From Bacteroidales bacterium (GTDB lineage Bacteria; Bacteroidota; Bacteroidia; Bacteroidales; Paludibacteraceae), in contig DUQS01000072.1 of assembly GCA_012837685.1 (NCBI GenBank), forward strand, positions 1-56,816: a stretch of DNA of 56,816 nt. The letters run 5' to 3'. Positions 35,615 to 42,822 of the stretch are shown piece by piece; position 1 is the stretch's first letter; each line of letters begins with the position of its first letter. The position numbers and the translations under genes are program-made. A model generated the notes under the pieces. It did not search any database and had not been told where the DNA came from. It saw only the letters and a list, made by a program, of their open reading frames with translations.

Positions 35615-35645
35615 CAAAGGTACAATAATTTTTTATTTATAGCAA
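35615..35645 (-). promoter_or_regulatory. Promoter for the tRNA-Glu/rpsT transcript
   Basis: On the minus strand TACCTTTG (35622-35615) and TTG (35645-35643) are separated by 20 bases, matching the Bacteroidetes consensus. The predicted start near 35608 is just before the mature tRNA 5' end at 35592. Confidence 0.82.
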
Positions 35646-35733
35646 AAAAACTTGTGATTTTTTGAAATATATTTGTAATTTATTGAAAAGCAACAGCTTG
35701 TAACTGTTTTATTTTGTAAAAACAGTTGTTTTT

Positions 35734-36144
35734 TTACTTTTCTCTTCTAAACACCAAATTACAAACAAAGTCGCCAAAGACTGGAGCGTCGTGAATTTCT
35801 ATGTTTTTAAAGAGACAACTATCTGCAAACAGGAACACTTCCGTTTTTGTGGAATCAGTTGCGAAAATAGAATCACCTCTTATTTCGTACACTCCGTGTG
35901 TGGTTCCACTATTGCATGAACTTCTTGTCCAGAAAGTAGAATCTTCGGTAAAAGTGATGTTGGTATTGCGTACGCACGAATCGACTGCGATGATAATTGG
36001 CAGCCAATTGGTTGATTGTCCGTCTTTGTAAGCTGCCGAAATGTACCAAGTGCCTATATGGCTATCATAAACCCCCGGCGGCTTTTTGGTACAAGCCGTC
36101 AGGAGTAGTAATAGCGAAAATATGTATAAGGCACGCCTTTTCAT
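35734..36144 (-). CDS. Small hypothetical lipoprotein, lipocalin-like
   Basis: A 136-residue predicted lipoprotein of unknown function. MKRRALYIFSLLLLLTAC ends in a lipobox cysteine at about residue 18. The remaining 118 residues alternate short hydrophobic and polar stretches with GTWYISAAYKDG, ITFTEDSTFWTRSS, GVYEIRGDSIFAT and CNLVFRRE, a pattern typical of small lipocalin-like beta-barrels in Bacteroidetes. Four cysteines follow the lipobox. The frame extends upstream to 36186, but ATG 36144 gives the signal peptide and starts four bases after the ilvC stop, so it is likely cotranscribed with ilvC. No role in branched-chain synthesis is implied. Confidence 0.8.
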   Translation of the reverse strand: MKRRALYIFSLLLLLTACTKKPPGVYDSHIGTWYISAAYKDGQSTNWLPIIIAVDSCVRNTNITFTEDSTFWTRSSCNSGTTHGVYEIRGDSIFATDSTKTEVFLFADSCLFKNIEIHDAPVFGDFVCNLVFRREK

Positions 36145-36148
36145 TGCG

Positions 36149-37195
36149 TTAATTGTTTTCGGGACGAAGTTTGCGCACAACGGCACCGGCTTGCCACATT
36201 TCGCTTTCGCGAAGGGCTTTCAATTCTTTTTCCAATCCTTCACGGTAGTTTGGTTTGGAATTGGTGTCAATGGAGCGTTGGGCTTCGTTGCCGGAAGCTA
36301 CTTCTTGATAGAGATGTTCAAAAACGGGTTTGGTAGCATCGTAAAATTTGCCCATCCAATCCAATGCGCCGCGTTGTGCAGTTGTCGAGCAGTTAGCGTA
36401 CATCCAATCCATACCATTTTCCGCAAAAAGCGGCATCAACGATTGTGTCAACTCTTCTACAGTTTCATTAAATGCTTCGGAAGGTGTATGACCGTTTTCA
36501 CGAAGTACTTCGTACTGTGCTAAAAGTATACCTTGTATGGCACCCATCAGCGTTCCGCGTTCACCGGTAAGGTCGGAATAAACTTCGCGTTTGAAGTCGG
36601 TTTCAAACAGATAACCGGAACCAACGCCTATGCCCAATGCAATGACGCGGTTGTAAGCTTTGCCCGTAGCGTCTTGGAAAATAGCATAGGACGAATTAAG
36701 TCCGCGACCTTGCAAAAACATGCGCCGCAACGATGTGCCCGAACCTTTAGGTGCAACCATAATAACATCGACATCTTTCGGAGGAATGATGCCTGTACGT
36801 TCTTTATAGGTAATGCCAAAACCATGTGAAAAATAAAGTGCTTTTCCGGGAGTCAGAGCTTTTTTTACGCGCGGCCACACTTCTATTTGAGCAGCGTCGG
36901 ATAGGAGGTATTGAATGATAGTTCCGCGTTCGCAGGCTTCATCAATGTCAAACAGTGTTTCGCCGGGAACCCATCCGTCGGCAACGGCTTTCTCCCATGT
37001 TTTGCCGCCTTTGCGTTGACCAACAATAACATTGAAACCATTATCTTTGAGGTTGAGGGCTTGTCCGGGACCTTGTACACCATAACCGATAACGGCGATG
37101 GTTTCATTTTTCAAAACTTCACGTGCTTTTTCCAAAGGAAATTCGTCGCGGGTAACTACGTTTTCGTTTACACCGCCAAAATTCATAATTGCCAT
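36149..37195 (-). CDS. ilvC: Ketol-acid reductoisomerase
   Basis: A 348-residue class I-like KARI of the Bacteroidetes type, converting acetolactate or acetohydroxybutyrate to dihydroxy acids in branched-chain amino acid synthesis with NADPH and Mg2+. The Rossmann segment is IAVIGYGVQGPGQALNLKDNGFNVIVGQRKGG; metal- and substrate-binding regions include SDLTGERGTLMGAIQGILLAQYE and the C-terminal ANCSTTAQRGALDW. N-terminus MAIMNFGGVNENVVTRDEFPLEKAREVL is the familiar one. No other ilv genes flank it. A good promoter lies 36 bases upstream, and a small lipoprotein gene follows closely. Confidence 0.96.
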   Translation of the reverse strand: MAIMNFGGVNENVVTRDEFPLEKAREVLKNETIAVIGYGVQGPGQALNLKDNGFNVIVGQRKGGKTWEKAVADGWVPGETLFDIDEACERGTIIQYLLSDAAQIEVWPRVKKALTPGKALYFSHGFGITYKERTGIIPPKDVDVIMVAPKGSGTSLRRMFLQGRGLNSSYAIFQDATGKAYNRVIALGIGVGSGYLFETDFKREVYSDLTGERGTLMGAIQGILLAQYEVLRENGHTPSEAFNETVEELTQSLMPLFAENGMDWMYANCSTTAQRGALDWMGKFYDATKPVFEHLYQEVASGNEAQRSIDTNSKPNYREGLEKELKALRESEMWQAGAVVRKLRPENN

Positions 37196-37230
37196 TTATT
37201 TTTAATTTAAAATTAATACAAATTCAACTG

Positions 37231-37261
37231 CAAATTTACTAATTTTTTAGTAAAAAGTCAA
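37231..37261 (-). promoter_or_regulatory. Promoter of ilvC
   Basis: On the minus strand TAAATTTG (37238-37231) and TTG (37261-37259) have 20 bases between them, fitting the Bacteroidetes consensus, about 36 bases before the ilvC ATG. Confidence 0.75.
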
Positions 37262-37310
37262 TTATTCCGATAGTATTTTAAAAAAATGCAGAAAAAGAGA
37301 ATATTCTTGT

Positions 37311-38258
37311 TTATAACCATTTCTTTTTACGAAAAAAGAGGAGAATTCCGAGTACGCAAGCAATCATCAGTCCGATGGAGAAAAGGTAGCCGTATTCCCA
37401 ATCCAGTTCGGGCATAAAATTGAAGTTCATGCCGTAAATGCTGGCGATTAATGTCGGCGGCATAAAAATAACGGATACGATGGTAAACATTTTGATAATT
37501 TTATTTTGTTGTATGTTTACCAAACCCAACAGAGTGTCCTGCAAGTATTCCAAACGGTCGAAACTGAAGCGTGTGTGCTCAAATAGCGAATTGATGTCTT
37601 TCAGAATAATAGTCAGTTTCGGTTTCAACTCTTTGGGGAAAAGTTGGCTTTTGAGCATATTGGAAACCACGCGTTGTTTATCGACTATATTTTCGCGTAT
37701 TGACATACTTTTTTCTTGCAATTCATTGATTGATAACAATATACTATCATTAACATCACTGCTGGCTTGTAGAGTATTGCTTAGTTTTGTTACTTCGCGG
37801 GTAATATCTTCTATCATGTCTGCGTCATAATCTACACGAGTTTCGAGCAGAGCGACCAAAACGTGGTGTCCTGTGGGATAATTGCGCGGATTGGCAAACA
37901 TTTTTTTAACGGTTTCGTTGAACGATTTCAGTTCTCTGTCGCGCACCGAAACAAGTATATTGTTTTTTACAATAAACGAAATAGCCTCTTCTTCGAAATC
38001 ATCTAATAGAAAGTCGGAGTTGGCTACAATGGTGTCCTCTGTTTCGATGTACCGTGAGCTGATTTCGATTTCTTCCATTTCCTCATCGTCTTGAATATAG
38101 ATTTTGAGGAATTGTTCCAATTCACTTTCCACTTCCACTTCCACGTCGTTGAGGTCAATCCAGAGGAAATTTTCTAGCGGAATTTTTTTCAATGAATCTA
38201 TTGAGCGTGATATTTTTAATCGGGTGCCTTCGTGATAAAATAGTTTTACTTCTGCCAT
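37311..38258 (-). CDS. corA: CorA-type magnesium/cobalt transporter
   Basis: A 315-residue CorA family channel. A long cytoplasmic N-terminal domain rich in acidic residues (VEVESELEQFLKIY, DDEEMEEIEIS) and helices (about 130-250) leads to two C-terminal membrane segments; the signature YGMN follows the first helix (LIASIYGMNFNFMPELDW), and the second helix ends in a positively charged tail (FFRKKKW). CorA homopentamers let Mg2+ enter the cytoplasm. It follows rsmA by 29 bases and may share its transcript. Confidence 0.94.
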   Translation of the reverse strand: MAEVKLFYHEGTRLKISRSIDSLKKIPLENFLWIDLNDVEVEVESELEQFLKIYIQDDEEMEEIEISSRYIETEDTIVANSDFLLDDFEEEAISFIVKNNILVSVRDRELKSFNETVKKMFANPRNYPTGHHVLVALLETRVDYDADMIEDITREVTKLSNTLQASSDVNDSILLSINELQEKSMSIRENIVDKQRVVSNMLKSQLFPKELKPKLTIILKDINSLFEHTRFSFDRLEYLQDTLLGLVNIQQNKIIKMFTIVSVIFMPPTLIASIYGMNFNFMPELDWEYGYLFSIGLMIACVLGILLFFRKKKWL

Positions 38259-38287
38259 GATGTTCTGTTTTTTTAGAAGTTGTACTT

Positions 38288-39070
38288 TCAGATTGTTTTG
38301 TTTTCTGTTTTCTCTTCCAATAGGTTGGTAAGGGAAATAAAGTCGTTGACGCTTAGCTGTTCCGGTCGTAAATCGAAGATAGGTTCGGTAACCGATTGAC
38401 CATTTAGTAATGGTTTTAGAGAGTTGCGCAGCGTCTTGCGACGTTGGTTGAAGGCCGTTTTTACAGTTCGAACGAACAGTGTTTCGTTACAATCTAATTT
38501 TTTAACACTGTTTCGCGTGAGCCGTGTAACGGCCGATTTGACCTTTGGCGGAGGGTCGAAAACGTGTTCGCTGACGGTAAAAAGATATTCTATTGTATAA
38601 AAAGCTTGCAGTAGTACGCTGGTGATGCCGTAAGTTTTGTTACCGTGTCGTGCTGCTATGCGTTCAGCCACTTCTTTTTGAACCATTCCCACCACGCAAG
38701 GTATTTGGTCGCGGTTGTCAAGTATTTTAAAAAATATTTGGCTGGATATGTTGTACGGAAAATTACCGATAATGGAAAAAGGCTGTTCGCCAAATTCCTT
38801 TTTTAAGTTCATTTTTAAAAAATCGCCTTCGATGAGGTGCAGACTTGGAAATTTTTCTTTAAGATATGCGCCGGCTTCGGAGTCGATTTCTACCGCAGAA
38901 AAACGAAATTGTGATTTGTTGATGAGAAATTGTGTGAGAACGCCCGTTCCGGGTCCTATTTCGAGTACAGAGGTGGTGTCGGAAGGAAGACTTTCGACTA
39001 TATTAAGAGCGATTTGCAAATCGGTCAAGAAATGCTGCCCCAAATGTTTTTTGGCTCGTACTTGAATCAT
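38288..39070 (-). CDS. rsmA: 16S rRNA dimethyladenosine transferase
   Basis: A 260-residue KsgA/RsmA enzyme that dimethylates two adjacent adenosines near the 3' end of 16S rRNA. The SAM site is VLEIGPGTGVLTQFL, followed by AVEIDSEAGAYLKEKF, the catalytic NFPYNIS motif and the C-terminal domain (FDPPPKVKSAVTRL, FNQRRKTLRNSL). The frame opens upstream to 39136, but ATG 39070 gives the usual N-terminus VRAKKHLGQHFL. corA follows 29 bases downstream. Confidence 0.96.
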   Translation of the reverse strand: MIQVRAKKHLGQHFLTDLQIALNIVESLPSDTTSVLEIGPGTGVLTQFLINKSQFRFSAVEIDSEAGAYLKEKFPSLHLIEGDFLKMNLKKEFGEQPFSIIGNFPYNISSQIFFKILDNRDQIPCVVGMVQKEVAERIAARHGNKTYGITSVLLQAFYTIEYLFTVSEHVFDPPPKVKSAVTRLTRNSVKKLDCNETLFVRTVKTAFNQRRKTLRNSLKPLLNGQSVTEPIFDLRPEQLSVNDFISLTNLLEEKTENKTI

Positions 39071-39137
39071 GTTGTAAAGGGTCGTCAGGCATTTCTGTTG
39101 GTTTTTAAATAAATTTCTACAGCAAAAAAAAAACACT

Positions 39138-39145
39138 TATCTTTG
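39138..39145 (+). promoter_or_regulatory. -7 promoter element upstream of the gtrA-like gene
   Basis: TATCTTTG on the plus strand matches the consensus; no -33 TTG was found. The leader of about 75 bases contains an AT-rich hairpin (39183-39204, GGTATAAA/TTTATACC) of unknown meaning. Confidence 0.45.
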
Positions 39146-39225
39146 TCTTTTCAATTCTGTGGCAGACAAAAACATCCGCAAAGGTATAAATTTAATTTTA
39201 TACCGCAAAACGATAAACCGTTTTT

Positions 39226-39720
39226 ATGATAAAAAAAATCGAGAGTAAAATACAAAAATTCCTTTGGGTTGTCATTGACTTCTTTTATCAGCCATTCAGC
39301 AAATTCTTTAGTCTGCAATTTTTTCGCTACGGTTTTTGTGGTGGGCTAAATATGGCTTTTGATTGGGTGCTCTATTTCGTTTTTTACAATTTTGTGTTTC
39401 AAAAACAGTTACTCGATTTGGGCTTCGTGGCTATTTCGCCGCACATTGCTTCGTTTATATTCAAATTTCCAATCACATTTCTCACCGGCTTTTGGTTGGC
39501 ACGCCATGTCAGCTTTTCAGAGTCGTATTTGCGCGGTCGCGTGCAGATTATCCGTTATTTATTGGTAGTGTGCTGCTGCATTCTTATCAACTACATAGGT
39601 TTGAAGTTTTTTGTAGAAATTTGCGGCATCTATCCTTCAATTTCTAATGTTATCACTTCCATAATTTCGGCGGTGTTCAGTTATTTTACCAACAAACATT
39701 TTTCTTTTCGTCAGCGTTAA
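39226..39720 (+). CDS. GtrA-family membrane protein
   Basis: A 164-residue membrane protein of the GtrA-like family, with four hydrophobic segments. The first carries the family wording QFFRYGFCGGLNMAFDWVLYFVFYNFV, and the last ends YFTNKHFSFRQR. GtrA relatives assist transfer of lipid-linked sugars across the membrane in surface polysaccharide modification. The precise substrate is unknown. A flippase-like gene follows three bases downstream, suggesting a joint function in envelope lipid or sugar export. Start ATG 39226. Confidence 0.85.
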   Translation: MIKKIESKIQKFLWVVIDFFYQPFSKFFSLQFFRYGFCGGLNMAFDWVLYFVFYNFVFQKQLLDLGFVAISPHIASFIFKFPITFLTGFWLARHVSFSESYLRGRVQIIRYLLVVCCCILINYIGLKFFVEICGIYPSISNVITSIISAVFSYFTNKHFSFRQR

Positions 39721-39723
39721 ATT

Positions 39724-40659
39724 ATGTTTACGCGTGCAAAAATATATACGTACGTCAAATGGGCGATTTCGGTGCTTGCGTACGGTTTTTTGGCGTATAA
39801 GCTGGCTACGTTCGACGGTTATGACGCATTTGTTGAACAAGTAAGTTCGTTTGGTGCGGAACAGTTTGTCTGGCTGGCGTTGGCAGTTGTTTTGCTACCG
39901 CTCAATCTTTTTTTAGAATCGGAAAAATGGCGTTTGTTGGTAGGCAATTTGGTAACGCTTGATGTGAAAACTGCTTTGCGTTCGGTGTTAATTGGGCATA
40001 CAGGTGCTTTTTCTACACCCAATCGTTTGGGCGAATATCCCATGCGTGCGATGTCTCTTCCGTCCGATGTACGTTTATCGGCTATAGCCATGGGTTTTGT
40101 CGGTAGTTTTGTTCAAAATTTCATCATTACCGTCTGTGGATTGTTGGCTTTGCTTTTTTTTCAGATTGGTGAACTTTTTTCAACTTTTTTTTACTATTTC
40201 TGCGGACTGTTTGCGGTGTTTTCTTTCGTGGTGTTTATCGGTTTGCCAAAATTTTCGGCGTATATCATACGGCGATATCCAAATGTGCGTTTCATCAATT
40301 TTTGGAAGAGCATGGCAACATTTTCGCAACGGCGCATTTTAAAAGTAAAGGCAATAACATTTGTCCGTTATGTGGTGTTTGGTTGTCAATTTTATCTGAT
40401 TTTGCGCTTTTGCGGTGTTCCATTATCGCTGTTCGAGGCGTTATCGGCTATTCCAATCGTCTATCTTTGTGTTACTTATACACCTTCCATCGCCGTTTCG
40501 GAGGCGGTAGTGCGTAGTTCTTACGCTGTTTTAATCATTGGTTGCTATTCTTCCAACTTAGTAGGCATTACTTTGGCGGGCATTTTTATTTGGCTGCTCA
40601 ATTCGGCTATTCCAATGATTATCGGTTCCATTTTTTTACATTTTTACCAAAAAAGTTAA
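39724..40659 (+). CDS. Lysylphosphatidylglycerol synthase-type transmembrane (flippase-like) protein
   Basis: A 311-residue integral membrane protein with about seven to eight hydrophobic segments, matching the UPF0104 / LPG synthase TM-region family: the segment SVLIGHTGAFSTPNRLGEYPMRAMSLP fits its conserved TP..GE..R motif. It has only the transmembrane flippase-like part; the cytosolic aminoacyl-transferase domain of MprF is absent. Such stand-alone proteins are thought to move lipids or lipid-linked sugars across the membrane; the substrate is unknown. It is three bases after the GtrA-like gene and likely cotranscribed with it. Confidence 0.82.
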   Translation: MFTRAKIYTYVKWAISVLAYGFLAYKLATFDGYDAFVEQVSSFGAEQFVWLALAVVLLPLNLFLESEKWRLLVGNLVTLDVKTALRSVLIGHTGAFSTPNRLGEYPMRAMSLPSDVRLSAIAMGFVGSFVQNFIITVCGLLALLFFQIGELFSTFFYYFCGLFAVFSFVVFIGLPKFSAYIIRRYPNVRFINFWKSMATFSQRRILKVKAITFVRYVVFGCQFYLILRFCGVPLSLFEALSAIPIVYLCVTYTPSIAVSEAVVRSSYAVLIIGCYSSNLVGITLAGIFIWLLNSAIPMIIGSIFLHFYQKS

Positions 40660-40768
40660 TTTTTTTTCATAATGCTTTGAACCAAACGCATTAAGTTAGT
40701 CTAACAAATAGGTTAAACTTTTTAATTAAACTTTTCGTTTTTTTATGCTCGATTTAGAAAATATTTAT

Positions 40769-40776
40769 TATATTTG
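40769..40776 (+). promoter_or_regulatory. -7 promoter element of the two-component operon
   Basis: TATATTTG at 40769-40776 fits the -7 consensus. It overlaps the TTG at 40774 that opens the longest frame of the kinase, so that codon cannot be transcribed from this promoter; GTG 40798 becomes the likely start. No -33 TTG was found. Confidence 0.6.
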
Positions 40777-40797
40777 CACAATTTTTCACGAGAAGGT

Positions 40798-41724
40798 GTG
40801 AAACGTTATAGTTCATACATATTTATAGTTGCGGTAGTGCTTTTCGTAGCGTTGATATCGATGCAAATAATTTATATTTCGCGCACGACCGAAACAGTAT
40901 TGCAACAATTTAACACTAACGTTCATGGGGCGGCGACTAATTTGCTGAATTTGCTCATACCTTTATTGATAATTACTGTGATATTGGTACTTGTTTTATC
41001 GTTCTTTATGTTTTATAGTCATCGGCAAAAAGTGCTTAGTACCATGAAGATGGATTTTGTGAATAGTATGACGCACGAAATGAAAACGCCTATCGCATCT
41101 ATTTCGTTGGCTTCGCAAATGATGAACGACCCGTCGGTGGGAAATACGGTGGAGAAGATGCAGCGATTTGCCGGTGTTATAACTAATGAATCGAAACGCT
41201 TGAATACGCTGATTGAACAGTTGCTTTATACATTGGTGCTTGACCGCAAAAAAACTGTGCTGACTTTTGAAAACTTGGATGTGAATAAAATGCTTGGCTC
41301 GGTGATAGACAACTTTTCGGTAAAAGTAGATGCCGTTGGCGGCAAAATAGTGTCGCAACTGAATGCACAAAATGCTATGGCAAAAGTGGACGATGTGCAT
41401 TTGACGAATGTGTTCTACAATTTAATGGAAAATGCTGTCAAATATTGCAAAGACGTGCCTTTGGTAATTACCGTAACCACGTTTAACGCAAAGGATATGC
41501 TTTGTATTTCAATAGAAGACAATGGTCTTGGAATGCGGCGCGAAGATACGAAACGCATTTTTGATAAATTTTATCGCGCAACGACTGATAATGTAAAGGG
41601 CTTCGGGCTTGGTTTAGCTTATGTGAAGCAAATAATTGAAGCACACAACGGTACCATTCGCGTAAATAGTGAATTAGGAATGGGAAGTAAATTTATAATA
41701 GAAATACCAAATTTAAAAATTTAA
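40798..41724 (+). CDS. Sensor histidine kinase (two-component system, RprX-like)
   Basis: A 308-residue membrane histidine kinase. Two transmembrane helices (about 8-28 and 47-72) enclose a periplasmic segment of fewer than 25 residues, too short for a folded sensor domain, so sensing may occur in the membrane. The HisKA box DFVNSMTHEMKTPIAS has the phosphorylated His93; the ATPase shows the N box FYNLMENAVKY, G1 IEDNGLGM, F box and G2 GFGLGLAYV. It starts at GTG 40798 (see the promoter just upstream). The response regulator follows after three bases. The pair resembles RprX/RprY of Bacteroides fragilis in type, a low-confidence comparison. Confidence 0.9.
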   Translation: MKRYSSYIFIVAVVLFVALISMQIIYISRTTETVLQQFNTNVHGAATNLLNLLIPLLIITVILVLVLSFFMFYSHRQKVLSTMKMDFVNSMTHEMKTPIASISLASQMMNDPSVGNTVEKMQRFAGVITNESKRLNTLIEQLLYTLVLDRKKTVLTFENLDVNKMLGSVIDNFSVKVDAVGGKIVSQLNAQNAMAKVDDVHLTNVFYNLMENAVKYCKDVPLVITVTTFNAKDMLCISIEDNGLGMRREDTKRIFDKFYRATTDNVKGFGLGLAYVKQIIEAHNGTIRVNSELGMGSKFIIEIPNLKI

Positions 41725-41727
41725 AAA

Positions 41728-42420
41728 ATGGAAAAAGTAAAAATTTTATTATGCGAGGATGATGAATACCTCGGTATGTTGTTGAACGAATATTTGCAGA
41801 CAAAAGGTTTTGAAACGGAACTGTGTCTTGATGGAGAAGCCGGTTACAAAGCTTTTACGAGTAACTCTTATGATTTTTGCATCTTGGATGTTATGATGCC
41901 AAAAAAAGACGGATTTTTGTTAGCACAAGACATTCGTAAGTTGAACTCTAATGTTCCTATCCTATTTTTGACTGCCAAAACCTTGAAAGAGGATGTTTTG
42001 GAAGGCTTTAAAATCGGTGGCGACGACTATGTAACGAAGCCGTTTAGTATGGAGGAACTGTTGTACCGTATCGAAGCAATTCTTCGGCGTATTTGCGTCA
42101 AAAAAAGCCGTATTACCAGCGAATACAAACTGGGTAAATTTACGTTCGACACTCAAAAACAACTGCTGATTATAGACGGAAAAGTAACCAAACTAACAAC
42201 CAAAGAGTGCGAGTTGTTGACCATGCTGGCTCAAAATGCCAACAATATTTTGGAACGCAACTATGCCTTGAAAACCATTTGGGTGGAAGACAACTACTTC
42301 AATGCACGCAGCATGGACGTTTACATTACCAAACTGCGTAAATTGTTGAAAGACGACCCGAATGTGGAAATTATCAACATTCACGGCAAAGGTTACAAAC
42401 TGATTATTCCTAACGAATAA
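41728..42420 (+). CDS. OmpR-family response regulator (RprY-like)
   Basis: A 230-residue DNA-binding response regulator. The receiver domain (1-120) has the acidic pair CEDDE, phospho-acceptor Asp54 in CILDVMMPKKDG, the threonine of FLTAK and the KPF lysine. The C-terminal winged helix (about 130-228) has KLTTKECELLTMLAQ, SMDVYITKLRKLLKDDPNVEI and HGKGYKL, typical of OmpR/PhoB. It is coupled to the upstream kinase with a three-base gap and is followed by a terminator. Target genes cannot be inferred from the window. Confidence 0.95.
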   Translation: MEKVKILLCEDDEYLGMLLNEYLQTKGFETELCLDGEAGYKAFTSNSYDFCILDVMMPKKDGFLLAQDIRKLNSNVPILFLTAKTLKEDVLEGFKIGGDDYVTKPFSMEELLYRIEAILRRICVKKSRITSEYKLGKFTFDTQKQLLIIDGKVTKLTTKECELLTMLAQNANNILERNYALKTIWVEDNYFNARSMDVYITKLRKLLKDDPNVEIINIHGKGYKLIIPNE

Positions 42421-42440
42421 TTTAGAAGTATCCAAAAATA

Positions 42441-42477
42441 AAAAATCATCGGTTTATAAAAATCGATGATTTTTTTG
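42441..42477 (+). terminator. Terminator after the two-component operon
   Basis: AAAAATCATCG (42441-42451) pairs perfectly with CGATGATTTTT (42464-42474), followed by further Ts. It lies 20 bases after the regulator stop. Confidence 0.88.
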
Positions 42478-42491
42478 TGTGGTTATTAGTG

Positions 42492-42564
42492 AGCGGCAAA
42501 CGAGGCTCGAACTCGCGACCCTCAGCTTGGGAAACTGATGCTCTACCAACTGAGCTATTGCCGC
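42492..42564 (-). tRNA. tRNA-Gly (anticodon CCC)
   Basis: On the minus strand a 73-base cloverleaf: acceptor GCGGCAA/TTGCCGC with discriminator T, D-arm GCTCAGTTGGTAGAGC, anticodon loop TTCCCAA with anticodon CCC, T-arm GCGAGTTCGAGCCTCGT. CCA is not encoded. Confidence 0.95.
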
Positions 42565-42574
42565 AAATGGTATG

Positions 42575-42582
42575 CAAAAGTA
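42575..42582 (-). promoter_or_regulatory. -7 promoter element of tRNA-Gly
   Basis: On the minus strand TACTTTTG matches TAnnTTTG, ten bases before the mature tRNA 5' end. No -33 TTG is seen at the expected distance. Confidence 0.6.
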
Positions 42583-42716
42583 GTTGTTTTTTTTGATTTT
42601 CTTTCGTAATTCTCAAAATTATTCAAAAAAAAGCACTCGTTTTTGTCAAGTAACGATTACGTTTATACAAAATTCGACATTAGCCCGTAAGACTTCATCA
42701 ATTCGCCAAAATTTCG

Positions 42717-42724
42717 TACATTTG
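42717..42724 (+). promoter_or_regulatory. -7 promoter element of leuS
   Basis: TACATTTG matches the consensus. The transcript would begin near 42731, leaving a leader of about 92 bases that contains the hairpin at 42784-42804. No -33 TTG is seen. Confidence 0.6.
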
Positions 42725-42783
42725 CAAATTAAAAAACAAAAGCGGAAACAATTGTTGTAACCGTAAAAATTTATACTAAAACA

Positions 42784-42804
42784 GTGCAGAGAAATGCTCT
42801 GCAC
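42784..42804 (+). promoter_or_regulatory. Hairpin in the leuS leader
   Basis: GTGCAGAG and CTCTGCAC form a perfect eight-base stem around AAATG. It ends 18 bases before the leuS ATG; a run of six Ts starts about ten bases later. It could be an attenuator-like or translational control element, but no known class was recognised. Confidence 0.5.
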
Positions 42805-42822
42805 GTAATTCGCAGTTTTTTC

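Noticed and set aside
39183-39204. Hairpin GGTATAAA/TTTATACC upstream of the gtrA-like gene
   Set aside because: AT-rich eight-base stem with no T-run or conserved motif; could be chance in an AT-rich leader.
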